From Apostichopus japonicus (Eukaryota > Echinodermata > Holothuroidea > Aspidochirotida > Stichopodidae), in the NCBI RefSeq assembly GCF_037975245.1, contig NC_092568.1, positions 8,319,001 through 8,383,000 on the forward strand: a DNA stretch of 64,000 nucleotides, written 5' to 3'. Below, piece after piece: positions 11,739-26,700 of the stretch. The notes beneath the pieces are model-generated. The model did not search any database and had not been told where the DNA came from. It was given only the letters and a program-made list of their open reading frames with translations. Both the position numbers and the translations under genes were made by a program. Positions within the stretch are counted from its first letter, which is position 1. Every line of letters begins with the position of its first letter.

Positions 11739-14700
11739 CCGAGTCAGGATCAACAGCGCCCCCACCTTTGATGGTCATCTTCATTGACTTGGGTGCACTT
11801 TTTACATATGCATCTAGAATAAAAAAATATAAACAAAAAATGTGTAAATCATGACTATTTACACCTTTTTGTTCCTTTTGGAGCATGTTTTTACAATTAG
11901 GAAGACCACTTCAGCTAGATGGGAAAACCATGGATTTTCTCCTGGATGAAATGCTCTCCTTACCTCGACCGGCCAAGAATCAAAACCACGACCTCCCAGA
12001 TGTAAGTAAGTATATGTAAGTACTGCTAATGCAGCTACATTCATACACTCGACCATAGTAACTACAGTAAGACATATTTTAATGATGAATAGATCTTATG
12101 TTGGAATCACTGCTTAAGAATTTAAAGCAGTTTACAATTGTTAAGGAACCCACATTAACTCATTACAACTCTGTTAAAACAATTGTTAAGGGACCCACCC
12201 ACATTAAGTCATCACAACTCTGTTAAAATATGAATGTCTTGCAATTTGGAATTACAATCTGAAACTTTATCAGGAAGTGTACTTAAAAGGAAAAGGGTGA
12301 GCAACAAATTTACTGAATATCTATCGATTCTGTGGCCTCAGAGTTTATAACTCTTATGACTTTTGGATGGCCCTTGGCATTATCTTCTAACACCAAATAA
12401 TGACTTTGTTTGCTTTTTATGACTTGTCTAACTATTAATTCTTAAATGGCATTAAGGTTAGGATAAGGCTAAAGAGCACTTTCACTCACAGTGATATAAA
12501 CTTATATATCTTTCAGCTAAGTGAATTTATCGGGAGAGAGAAGGTCAAAGACAGTATATACCTTCATAAAGCCAAACCAATCTTTCTAGTAAGGGGTACT
12601 TGGAGAAACATGACAATAGTCCTCAATCGTCAGGCAGGTAAATCGAGACTTGTCAACCTGTTGATTGCACTGTACTGAAAATATGTTTTATTTGTGATTC
12701 TGATTGTCCATGACCATGTAAAATGGCATAACTGAGTACATTATACTACAGAAGGTATTTTCTTTCTTACAGAGATTAAAAAAGCTTCCTTGCTTTTTAT
12801 TTCCCCTTTCTTTTTGTTTCTGACAATATCATATATTTGCATTGTATAGGATATGTTCCTTTGTCTGTGTCAATAATCTGCATAATGCCACATCAAGAGA
12901 ATCTCGACGACCAGCAAAGTCCTTTGCGAGGCAGCTTTTACTTTCAGCACAGCATTGACTTTGTCTGTCCTTAATTTCTGGAATTTTAAACTATAGCAAC
13001 TATTTAGAATTTGTTTATATTTATGAGTCTTTGTATTCGATAAATCAAGTTTCCTTAACATCTCAGCCACCAGACTCATTGCTCTTAATTGTTTTAAGTG
13101 GAATTTAATAACTATTCCTCCAGGTGGGCTAGTTTGGTTGGTTTCATTTTATAGTTCTAAAACTTTCTCATTGATTAATTGGGGCTTGTATTAATTAATG
13201 TGTTAAGTCCACATGAAACCTCTGGTTATTCCAAATACTTGTTTTCCTCAGTGGTTATTCCAACTGGAACTCACTTGATGCATTGTTGCCCCCCCCCCAC
13301 CCCCAGAAATGGCAATTCACAAAAATGAACCCATGAGGTAGGGCAGACAGAGGTTCAAACGACAACAATAAAACTACAACCAAACATTAGTAATAGATTT
13401 TTGAAAACCTACAGCTGTTTACGAGCCTTTTAATGAAGTCTTCCTTTATAAACGTTAGATATTCTGTGTACAATAACAGTACCTCCCTTTATCTTAAGGG
13501 GAAGGGTCTGTGATCTCAAATCAATGACAGTATAGATAGCCAAACATCATCTTTACCACATCCTTCCTATGGCTATTTATGGCAGTACACATCGGTGTAA
13601 AATTGTTGTTTACAAACAAGACAATAGAGGACATTATTCCCCATTTATTTTGAGGATATTTGTGGGTTTTTTTTTCATAAGAAGTTGGGCATCTTTGGTG
13701 AGAACAATTTTTAGCTTCAATTTGGCTGAAGATATTTCATTACTACTTTAATGACATAAGGTTACTGACTCATTTCCTTGGCTTACCCTCCAATCTTTTC
13801 GTCGTGGCCGATTTACGGACACCATCCACAGTTGTCTCCGCAATTCTGTTGTGCGGCTGAAGAGAGGAGATGAAACATAAATAGCATGAAAAAGGCATGG
13901 ACAATGAAAGGTGGTATAAATACGACTGGTTACCAACGTTCTGGTGAGGAGTAGCATGTCACTAGCGAATTTTATACAAAGATATCAAACAGAAGGGTTA
14001 AAAAGTGGACAGTTATGTGCAAATTTTAGTCCTTGCGAAGTATCAAACTTTTACTAAAATCAATTCCAAAAAGTTGCTTAAAGGCATTGAAGACTCGCCC
14101 CAAACCCCGTGCCGCGCTCTGAAAAAGTTAACTTTCCGTTGCTTGCAAGTAAAGTTTTCTTCTTGTCGCTACAAAATGCAGACAGTAATGAAACGTGATA
14201 CCTTGTAATCTTTTATCTAGACCTGAGATGTCCATCGCTGCTATGTACACTGTGTTGTGGTTATTGACCGTAGCTGTATGTATTGACTGTACACTAGTGT
14301 CTAATTACCGACGGTAGCAAGCAGTGTGAGTGTATTTTCTGGGATCAATGGTGGTGTCTAACACTTCTGTTACACCTCATTCGAAACTAGGTCAGATTAC
14401 CGGCATGAGACTTTTCTTTGTGCGCGAGTCTTCACTCCCTTTAAAGTAAAGAGGAACTTACATCAGAGCCCCAGTCACAGATGCTATGTTCTGTTATTTG
14501 TAGTGCAGCGCCCCCAGTTTTCACAGATTGAAGAAACTCCTCAGAAACAACGTGAACGTCACATTTCTTGGCATCTTTTATCTTCTTTGTCATCTTCTCA
14601 ACTTCAGCTGCAAGAGACCGTAAGGATGAATTTATATTACCCTTGTAAAAAGTGATATTACTAATAGTGTAATTAACTGAGAATCCTCAGCATGTGTACC

Positions 14701-17700
14701 TTAACTGAAGTTTGTTGAAACAATTCTGTTTTTTTTCCACCCCATCTCACTAGAAACTGCGACAACTACAGCGCAACTAGAAGCAACTGATTATGCTAGC
14801 AGGACGAGAAAGACAAAACTCAAATAATAATGGCTGGCAGGGTAGGATGGTGACCACTTTCTTTAACCTGGTGGAAGAATTAGGACATCTTCACCACAGT
14901 AGATCAAGGATTCAAGCAGGACTCAAAAGATGGTTAAAGAAGGTGATATTGGATTGTTAAAAATAAACAACGTAATGAAAAATTGGGTGGAAGCAAATCA
15001 AATAAAGGTTTTTATTCCTCTTTGTACAACACACTTGGTAAAACAAGAGTTATTTGGGCCAGTTACTTGGTAGTTACATCGACCATTTTACTTTGCGCAT
15101 TTCCAGTTGGAATTATGCAGGGAATACTTCAACAGCACCCTCTATTGGCAACCTATCAGTGACTTTCAAATTTTCTCCCATATTTCATCAATGAGTATAA
15201 TATAGTCAACATCTCGTAATACACAAAGTATGAAGTCGAGTGTTTGGGAAGATTTCAACAACAATTTCACTTTGAGCAAGTGCGGTTGGGATTAAGAAAG
15301 GGTTTACTGCAATAGCACCCTCTAATTCCAGACTCTCTTACTCCACTCACCTTCGTTACTGATGACGCATGCGACCGACGGGGTTACTGTAGCAACAACT
15401 GATCCACCCAAAGATTCTATTTCAGTTTTGAGTTGTTGTTTGGTCTTGTTGAGTTTCCCCTGCACAACAATCTTACAGCCTTCGAGCACCTTCTTCTCAC
15501 GACTGTAAATAGTGAAAGTAAAAACCAAATCGGGTTAATGGTCATATATTATACACATGGGAATATTAGCAGAACGAGATGCCAATATCAAATTGTCCTT
15601 CTAAACTTTATCCTACCTTACTAAAATAGCTTTCCATCAGATGGGATCATGACAGTGTGTGATATGACTTTTTGTATGGTTTCCAGTGGCGTAACATATT
15701 AGGCAAAAAGGTTGAAGGGAAACTTTCACAAATTTATTTACTGAGTTTTGCCTGATTCCTCCTTTCCAGTTACTGTTGTTTATTTAATTTTCCTTTTAGT
15801 AGACAGGGAGGACAGACAACTTAATTAACGAGAAACCTTCTTCTTCAGCCTTCCTCCAACAACACATTTGGTCTAAAGGATTTGATTTGTATTTATTCAA
15901 AGTCATACCAAAGATGGCAATAAATTAATAAATCTCAAAACTGGCAGATGTAATTCAAGTACTCCAAGTAACTTGAATCCTCAGGAAACTTCTCCACCTT
16001 CACCTCCCCCTTTCCCCCCCCCCCTACCCCCAACCCAAGAAACCTATCTTTCTCTTGCAGATTATCTCACCTTTCCTTGGACTGTGATGAGGAACCAGCG
16101 ACTTCAGTTTCAGGTGGGAACACTCTTACTCCTTTGTTGTAGGGTTTGAATTTAAACGATCCACTGAAAGGAAAATGTATAACTAATATCTCACTGTTGA
16201 AAGGACAGATTTAACATTAATAGTTACCATAGATTACAAAGAAAACTACAGAGATCAATCTTCATCACATAGATTTTGATACAGCAAAACACAAATGGTT
16301 ACAGCACAAATATTCAGAACTACATTCAAAACCTAATACAAGGCATACTCATATGTAAATTATATTCATTTATTTTTCATTTTATTTTTTTTATAAAATT
16401 ATCAACTAGGATGAGATTGCTACCAACTTCCAAATCTGTTCCAAATTAGATATCCATCCCTTAGTTGGTGGCTATCTGTTTCAAACCTTTTCTTTCTTTC
16501 TTACAGAAAGCCACTGTTACCCTTGCATACCTTGTAACCCACACAACACCCCGCTCACATTTAATACCTGAAGTCAGAAAGCAGCAGAGAATAGATTTCT
16601 AGGAAAATTTTAATTGATTAATCTGAGATCTCCTCTAATCTATGATACCACAATTATAAAAATCCATCATACTTGCTTCCCAAAAGCTTGACACATGATT
16701 TGTTTCAATATTCCCAGAAATCAGTTGAGTTGTTTCAATAGAACATATTGATATCCAGTAGCTACATTAAATATCCCATTTTGTAATGTAGCTTTCAAAC
16801 ACTTGGTCAAATATGCCTAATTGTGGACTTTACCCTCATACTAATTCACTACTTTAAAACAATCTGACAAAACTTGCATAATAGTCATATGTCCTTACCT
16901 ACAACGGCAGCATGGCATTTAGCTATAACATCTAATAAACACAGTTGGACCATAAATCAGATAATGTGTGGATTTAAATGGTGTGAAGACTTGCGCACAA
17001 AGAAACGTCTCATGCCGGTAATCTGACCTAGTTTCGAATTAGGTGTAACAGAAGTGTTAGACACCACCATCGATCTCAGAAAATACACACGCAGCTTGCT
17101 ACCGTCGGTAATTAGACACTAGTGTACAGTCAATGCATAAACAGCTACGATCAATACCCACAACACAGTGTACATTGCAGCCATGGACATCTCAGGTCTA
17201 GATAAAAGATAACAAGGTATTACGTTTCATTTCTGTCTGCATTATGTAGCGACAAGAAGAAATATTCACTTGCAAGCAACGGAAAGTTAACTTTTTCAGA
17301 GCACGGCACGCGGTTTGGGGCGAGTCTTCAATGCCTTTAATGCTCACACATATTCATATAACTCAGATTATCATCTGTCATGATTAGTATGGCCTTAATA
17401 ATATAATATGTTTATATATGCTTAATAGTACAGCATCAACATACCATTGTGTATCACATCTGAAACATTATTTGACCATGAACCTAACACTTTGTTGATT
17501 TCATACTGATATACTGATATTCATTAACCATCCCACTCATTATCTAATTTCGATAACATGGCCAAATTTGCCTCTACCTTCATTATCAAAATACTATTTT
17601 GTATCGATGTAATCACATTTCCTGGCAGATACACTTGATAATTTGCAGGTTTTATTTATTTTTTTTCGTACTCACAGATATTCATTATCTGAGTACGCTT

Positions 17701-20700
17701 TTGGAATAATCCATGTAGTTCTTTTGGCCTCACGAGTGACATTTTGACATTTTGTCCACCCCGACAAGTTTCCTGTGCATCGATAGCCAACGCCTGTACT
17801 GCTCGCTACGAGTTGACCATCTTTACACTCCAAGCATCTTTCCAGAGCTCCAAATGCCATTCCATCGGCAACACGATCCAGAAGCTAAAACAGGACATAT
17901 TCAACATGAAATAGTCTATTAATGACAATTTAAGTAATAACAACAAAACATGTAGCGTTTCTTAACACTGATATATTTCTGCTGTTGCACTGCAGTTTTC
18001 TTTGATAAAGTGATGGTTACCAATCGATAGCTGAAACTGATAAAATATTTGTTGATTCTTTTATACTGCTTTCAGAAGATGCTCTATTTGCTGACAAAAA
18101 CACTGATTTCATATAGATACTCCATGTGATTAACGCAAGAATCTATACAGTTCTTTCCCCAAAGAACAACAGGATGTAGAAAACTCTATGGAAGCCTTCA
18201 ATGTTTTTTAGTTGAAAATGTTACAAAAGATGTCTTCTTTTAAGAATTACAGAGTTGTATCTATTGGAATGATTCTTATTCTTTTGTTTTCCCTGTTTGT
18301 CTCTGAGAAAATCATTCCTTGTAACTTAAACATGGCATGACTATGTTGCTACGACCGATTGTTTACAACAAAACAAACTGCAAACGTTAATCAACAAACT
18401 TGAATGGCGTTGCATTAGAAAGTGTCATTTTTCACTGGCAGTTAGTTCATAGACACCTACCTTGGCTTCCCCAGTGGGTAAATCTTGGTTATTTGCAGTC
18501 AGTAAGTTCTTCAAGTCCTTGTTTGCCACATTCTTGTAGAGTTCATCCCGGATTTTCCAGAGAAATTCACTCTGGACCTGAAAGAGAGTGACTATCCTTG
18601 GGCAGTGAAGTTCATACAAAACAAAGTTTGGTGCTATATATGGACTGAAAGCTTTAAAACACATTATACACCATAAAATTGAAGGTCTATAGATTACTAG
18701 GTTCATTGGCAGGAACCCAGTTAGGGGAGGGGGGGTAAATGTCTAACCAATGTTCAGTGGTGTTCAAGTTGCTGCCTCTGGTGGCACCATACCGGCTTGA
18801 ATATTCTTGCTGTGGGGTCATGACCAACCCCCAGTCCTCCAAAATCATGACCTTGGGGATAAAATGTCATTTCTAATACTGCAGTTATTTCCACTATGAC
18901 TGTCTGTTAATGTGCACTGACATCTGAAAATCTCATTCAGCATTCAGTTCTGTGTTAACTAAAGATATGTGTATGCATAGAATTTTTTGTCATTCCAATT
19001 TTTAACATGGAAACCGAAAACAACTCCTGCACAGCTGAATAAACGGAAATTTGCTACCTACTTCTGTAAACATTTCATTCCAAAAATGGCACGGGTATGT
19101 GTTATATTTCACCTTTGTATATTTCAATACTCAACGGACACTTTCTCTTTTGGTGATGTTAAATTCTGCAGTGCGTCATATCTTGACAGGCCACATGTTT
19201 AATGTTGAAGACTTAACTGTTTTTTTTTTACCATTTTTTCTTACCATTTGTGAAAACAAAATCGATTGCAGAGTGTCAACCAAGATCTCCTTTATAAATA
19301 ATTTGATTGATAAATACTGAACGGAAATTTGTTTCCCTATAGAATGGCCATTATAAAAGTTGGTCTTATGATGTTATTTTGTAGCAGTTGCAAGATCACT
19401 TGAGGTTAAACATGTAGTGTTAAATAATTTGGTTTTTGTAACAAGAAAAGATATTATGGAACGACATGAAAAGGGAGGACATTTTACATCCAACAATGGC
19501 CGTCAAAAAGACTAGAATAATTTTAAAAATCTAAATCCTTGAATATGACTATAGAACCTGAACATGCTCTATGGAAACAGACAGCGCAAGGATGCTGAAA
19601 TGGTGGTAGCAGGTGAAAAGGAAAAGTAGCTAATAATGTGCAGTGGGATATGCAGATGGGAACATCAATATGGCAAAATGGGAGAACATAGTGACTCAGG
19701 GGGTGCAGAGAGAGGGACAGCAACAGTGTAGACAAACACATGGAGATGCTTCATATGGCCTTCAGGTATTAACATTTGTTTGAATGACCTCAACTTCCCA
19801 CAAAGGGGAATTGTGTTGTATTTTCATCCTCTTTTATCCGGCAATAACTGAAAGTGTAACATCGTAAGAAGTTTAACGTCAAACTCCAGTTCAAATAATT
19901 TCAATAGAAAATCGAACACAGCAAACAAAAATATCCATGGCACATAGTTTGGAACAATTTCAACAAGGACCAAAGGGGACAACTCAACAAAATCTAAATT
20001 CACTTCTCCCCACCCCCCCACACCCCTTCCAAGCCTACCTATCAGCCTCTATGAAGCATATCCACTTTAAAACTGCCTTTTTATAGATTAGCAAATATTG
20101 GTAGTCTAAAAAACACTGCCAGGGAAGACCATTAGAGTGAATATCACACTCTAGGCAACAATTTCCAAGTTTTTGAGTTTTCAACTTTTAGCAAAAAGCA
20201 GTCAAATAAGATGTAAAATATATATGAATGTATGGTAGCACTATGATTGTTTAATAAGTGTGCCTAACTGGTTTCTTCTCCATTTCGATTTTGTTCTGTC
20301 TCTCAATCTGCATTTCTTTTCCTGTTTTATTTTTATTATTCACATATGACAAGATGTACAAAAATAATAACAGAGATTTCATTATATCTTAGCAAAAAAA
20401 TGTTTTATTGACAAAATCAAAGGTAAAAATGAAAAAATGCAGGCTTTGTATTGCAAGACAATGATTGGTTAAATTGTGGACGTGTAGACAATTGTGATTC
20501 ACTGAACTGATAAAAGTACATAATCATTGTTTTATATCCAAACTTCCTTATTATTAAAGCGACCATTATTGATTTATACACCCACAGTTTACCTCATTAT
20601 CATATATATGTCCTATGCATGTTAATACAAGCAACAGTTTAAAGATCAATCACTTTATTTATTTTGTTCATTTGTCCTCAGTAAACTTAGAAACATCCAG

Positions 20701-23700
20701 AAATATTGATGAATTTCTCAAAGTTCAAGTACGACGGAGAATTTGTCAATATATACTATATATTACGTATACTGTCGTTGATCGGTACACCGCAGTCGAA
20801 AGCCATAACGTCTATGGAATTTCATCCACGTGTGTTATAAAGAAAATGAAACTGCATACGTATTACGTTATGATATGATTCATATCTCACACTTGCAAAA
20901 AATGAAGCAATAAGGCAACCTATGGACACGTCACCAAATTAAAACAAGAGTAACAGAATGAAAGTAAGGATATCGTTTTGGAAGGTGCTTCAACCCCCAA
21001 CTAACACATACAACTGTAACGTATCAACAAACACATACAGCTGTTTAAACATATTTAGAGCTCAGTTTTTGCACTTGATCTGCCTCTGACCCACTAATGT
21101 TTAGGACTCGAAAATGCTTTATACGTATTTCAGTCATTAGATGGTACATGTTCTTGTGTATATTGTCATACAATTATATGCAATTCTCTCTTAACTTACA
21201 CACAGTACCGAAAACATAAAAAGAGGTATATACTCTTATCTGTAAAATGTTCTTTGATGGGTTCAGAGAACCACATAGCTTGTCTGAGATTTTACATGAT
21301 GAGCTGTAATGTAAACATAACCATTTATAACTTGTTAACCAGAGTTGTGACATGTTGCTTCTTTTTATTCTGGTAGAGTCGAGTCATAAATGCCAGTGAT
21401 TTCCTGACATGAGTCAAGGCGATAAGAGCACAGACTATTTTGTGTTCACTTCACGTTTTGAAATTTAGCGTCTCGAGTCACAACTCCTTACTACACTGCC
21501 TGTTACAGTTAGTGGGAGGGTCGTTTATCTGTTGTACAAGACTGCAAGACTTTGCACCGGTGTACAAAACATTGGAATTACAATACTTGCTCTCAAGCTG
21601 TGAATATCATGAGAATAACCGTTCTATGAGTGTCAGAGAAATGCTCAAAGGGTGTAGAATAAGAGCACTGTGACCATTTTTGTGTATATATATGTTGGTT
21701 TTCTTCAGAGTGGGTTCATTTCATTTCCTGTGTTTGTAGAAATGCGCACCAACACGAACCACTGAATAGTAAGCACCACAATTTAACAAATAATGTGGTT
21801 TAGTATAAAAATACTGCAGGAAAGGAAAAACAACCACTGGATAAATAAGTAGTAGCAATAACATGTGAAAAGGCATAAATCATTTAAAACTTTGGTATTA
21901 GCTATTACAGTACAATGGTTCTTGTACTGGATACTGTAAAATAGGGAGATACTGTTCGATAAGAATACTAATTAAAAAAATATGAAATAAGAAATACAAT
22001 CATACTGCTGCAGATTACAAAGAACATCTGTTTTCTTTTGCCTTCATTGTCTTAACCCATAAAATAAACCAAACCATGGTTACATATTGATAAGATATCA
22101 TCAAAACTTGTGTGAAATTTAAAACAGTATTTATAACATTATTATAAATGCTTTCTTGTAAACCTGGGATGATTTCTGGTTGACTACCAACTATGTCCCC
22201 AATCGGTAAAATAAACCCAAAGGGATATGATGTTTTGATCACTCTTTAAGAACAATTCAACTTCAAGCAGAAATGTGACTTGTTAGTTCCCTCTAATTTA
22301 GAGTTTACATTCTTGAACGGATTCTACGTTCACTGTAACAACAGAGATGAACCACAAGCACAAACCACAGAGCCCATATAAAAACTTAAATGTATTTTAT
22401 GGTACGGTAGCACATTTCTAAATGCGAGGCTAATTAGGATCTTCACCTTCAATCACAGTCAGTAGAAGAATCAGCTAGACAATCAAATTCATAGATCACA
22501 GGGAAGTTCTATTAACTCCAAACTTCCTTTCGGGATAAGACGTGTGTAACTGCTAACTAGATGAGCTACAGTGTATCAAATGATAAACTGTTCCCTACCG
22601 TACTAGCCTTATGCGTTTAGCTACATTCTGTTAATTAAACCACACTATTAATTAAGTACATTTTGCATCATTTGAACGGCAATATGATCTACAGAATTTA
22701 AGACAAAAGGATAGCAAGAGAGTAGCAATTTACTCATTTCCACGATTGAGGATTCTATGAAATGAAAGTTTCCCATTTATTTGTCACAAAATCTTGTGAG
22801 TTTGGGTGACCAAGTAGGTATATGGAAAATATGACACCTGGGGTGGCAACTAGCTCGACAGGAAGCAGTAGCCGCGAATATATGACAAGATATGTACGAC
22901 TTAAAATTTAGAAATTTGGCAAGATTTGGAGAGGAAATAAGTTTTTTGGCAACTGAATTTCAGAAGAGAGCTGGCATTGGTAATGTTAAAAGAGAAACAA
23001 TAAAATTTCTAAAAGATAAAAGTTAATAAAAAAAATAAATAGAGCAACATCTTTAAAATATAGGGTGGGATAACATGGATAAAATTATCAAGATAGTCTC
23101 AGCTGCAATAAAAGTTAGAATATGATTAAAAATCAGGGGGGAAAAAATTGCACAGAACACTATTGTTTTCAGTGAGCTAATATTTCAGCAGATGTAATTT
23201 GGAGTTCGTTCATTAACAAAGACAATTGAAGAAAAGATCTTGAAAGTTGCATTTTGTCGAGCTAAAAAACAACCTATGTTGAAGACGTTTCCCTGCATAT
23301 TGATTTTAGGTGGGATTTTAAATTAAAAGACACGTCATTCCCTTTGGTGCAAAATCATTTGCCGTCACAGGAACGAATAAATCTAGTCGCTGAATTACGA
23401 GCTGGCTTCTGATATTGCTACCTGGTTCAAATAAATTTCTAAATATAAATAACTGCCTTATGAGAGCAAAATTAATGTCATAGCACAAAGATGGTAGATT
23501 GTGGGATTAAATACCAGGTGGAGCTATATGGAGCTGGCGAAAATATTACCTTCTAGTTATATAGATCAACATTACTCTGGTAAACAGTAAGTGAATGTGG
23601 AGAGTGGTAGAATACAGCTATGAAATGAAGCAATGAAAAGCGTCATAGCAATCTTCAGACTATTACAACCCAATCAGCTGATTGGATAATCCAAAGCATA

Positions 23701-26700
23701 GTAGAAAGATTAGTTCTATCTGACATTGGCTGCTCTTTTTCCTCTCTTTTTGTTAAATTTCAACACAAAATCACCTTTCACCTCTCAAAGCTGTAGGAAT
23801 CAATCCTCTGAGTTTTATAATACTTTCAAAAAAATTTAAAGACAAAAGTTATTCAGTGAACATATGGTGGAAGAGTTGATCATATGAGTCTGCTTTACAA
23901 ATAAAAATCACTTATAAATTATAAAATAGAACTAAAAGACTCAAAGGGTATAGTAGAAAGATCATAATTTAATTTCAATTTCAGTTAAAATTACACTGAA
24001 CTGCATTGCATGCCATTGTTCAGTATGCCTATAGTCATTACGGTGGGTATTAGATCATTACATGTTTCCTCCACTTCCTTGATTTAGATCAGACGCCCAC
24101 TTCTCAAGCCCAAAACAAACAAAAGCAACACAAGTAAGAGAAGTTCAACTAAAGACTGTAACACTACAATATAACAAATGGAAGTATATTTCCCTTTCAA
24201 AGGGATGCAAAACTTAAGGCTTTTATGAAGAAAAAAAAGGACCAAAATGTCTTAGAAATTTCCCAGCTGCGTTGGAATTGATTATTATCATGATGGAGAA
24301 TGACGTTACGCACAGGTGGTATCACCATCGTCTTCGCGCCATTTTATTTAGCGGCGGAGGCTTTCCCCTTAGGTTTAGTGTTCTTTTTATCCTTGCTTAC
24401 CTTCATAGCGGTCTCCTCTTTGCTAAGGACAGGTTTTTTGGGTTTACTCTCGGCTTTCGCCTTCTTCGGAGCTGGTCCTTCATCTTTGGCGCTCGATTTT
24501 CTCTTTCTGCACAAAATACAAAATAAGATAAGCTTAAAAAAAAAAGAAAAGACATACACACAATTTTCCATAGTTACATGAATTAAATGATCAAGTAAAG
24601 CACAGGGTTACTACACCTCCGCAATTTGTCCTGGACCTGGGCGTGTCCTCTTCTTTTCTAACATAAAATTAGCAATCCAGGTGGATTGACAAAAATTTTA
24701 AAAATGTCTAGAGTTTTAGATTGTTCCAACACAGAAGTAATGCATACAGTGGGAGAGCTTTCTCAACAGTGATTTTTGGACACCTAGCTAACTACAATTT
24801 CATCACAGAACAGTAAATTGTCAATGGTGACATTCCTTGAACCATTCTGATCTTACGTTGACATTGAGCTTTTAGCTACAAATCTGATACCGTTTTCACG
24901 AAGCGATCAAAATGTTACTGTTTTTTCCCACAAAGAGCAAGGAGAATTCCTCTATTTAGATCACTCCTCCAGGCCACCACAATTTGTCTTTCTATCTTAA
25001 GATAAAATATGGTACATTACCTTGGACCTTCACAAATAGACCAAAAAAAAAGGTCACCGACATGTTTTGATAATTTAGTGTACTATTTCAGCATAGTTTC
25101 TGTATAATGCGTACAGAGCTACTGCTGTCATATTATATGGGGGATCCTAAGCAAAGTAGGTCCTGCTATAGTCTAGCTGCATGGGTAACGGTTATGTGAA
25201 AGTTTATCAAATATCAACTATGATACACAAATTATTAACACCATTAAAGCAGCTGAATGGTTTAACATCATAAATGGTTTACATGGTTACATAAAAAGTA
25301 CATAAACTGTTCTCTGTCTTGTGTAAGAAGTCGAAAATTAACTGGTGAGTGAACCTCCACCACGATTCTAATATGCAAAGAACGTTAGGCTACATACATT
25401 AGTGTGGTAGGATTCATTTGTTTCGAGAAGCGACAGTTTGTGATAACATCATAAAGCAAACATAGTAAAAGTAGCTGTACAGAGATAATTTAGATTCTTA
25501 GTATATATATCACCAAATTTAACTCTGAAAACATGTAACATGATACTCTGAGCTACATATCAAGGATAGGATATTGGATACAACATCCTATTTGACTGTT
25601 ACAGACTCGAACCACTTTAAAAGAAAAAAGGAACAGTGTTCTGTAGTGAAGTACTCTTAACCATAACCCTGAGCCCTTCTTTCTGGGCAAAAAAATTTCA
25701 CAAACTTCAAAGAAACAAGGGAACCATCTCTGAGTGATAAACATTAACATAACATGTTTCCCTCTAACTTAGTATGCTCTGTACGATCAGACTGGGCTCA
25801 CCCTAGCTTCTTCTGAAGTTCTTTCTGGTCTTCATCTTTCAGCTTATCAAACCCAGGAATGGCACTTGCAACACCCATTGAGGGCCAAGCGAGCTCCTTG
25901 AGTCGGTCTTCCTTGCAGAAGCAATCAACGTGGTGCCACATGTCCAATGGCCCAGGGATCCCCTTGGCAACAGCAGCTGCAAGATCTCGCTTTGAGACTC
26001 TGACAGTGTCCTGTGATGGACCAAAATTGATGAGAAATATCTTACAAAAATTTCTATGGTATTTCTTCTCAATCCAAAGGTCATTGCAAACAGGGATGTC
26101 TGGACCGACTTCAATATAGACATGTTGTAACTGCACTTAGTTTTGGGTGACATAACATGCTCTTTGGGTGACATAACATGCTCTTTGGGTGACATAACAT
26201 GCTCTTTGGGTGACATAACATGCTCTTTGGGTGACATAACATGCTCTTTGGGTGACATAACATGCTCTTTGGGTGACATAACATGCTCTTTCTTAAAAAC
26301 ATACCAGGATTTGTCTCAATAACCAACCGTGAAGAGTTCGCATTATCCAATCTAAATGTACAACACTAATTTAGTTCCTTAATTCAGTACCATGTGTAAT
26401 AGAAAATCTAGTACCCACATCCTTTTAATTTGCATAGGTCATAACAGCAGGGCTAAGTTAACAGTGAATGTGGACCACTTTGACAAGTAAGCCTGTAGTG
26501 CCACTTTCTCAGAAAACTATGGCGCGAGAAAATACTTTCTGTACGCCTGGAGAATATATAAATATTTACTTTAAGGGAATAAATATAATTTCCAGGGAAT
26601 ATAATGTGTATACATACATATATATATAAATATGTATAAAATGTATTTTTGAAGTTAACCATGTATGTGTTATGCAAGTACAGCATATATATATTTGTAC

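Noticed and set aside
24272-24581. Plus-strand ORFs opposite PARP1 exon 5
   Set aside because: Hydrophobic shadow of the Lys-rich exon on the other strand.
25839-26350. ORFs with MSPKEHV repeats or MLCHPKS repeats near PARP1 exon 4
   Set aside because: They come from the 21-bp intronic tandem repeat and overlap exon 4 in the wrong frame; the real exon is bounded by CAG at 26011 and GTGAGC at 25801.
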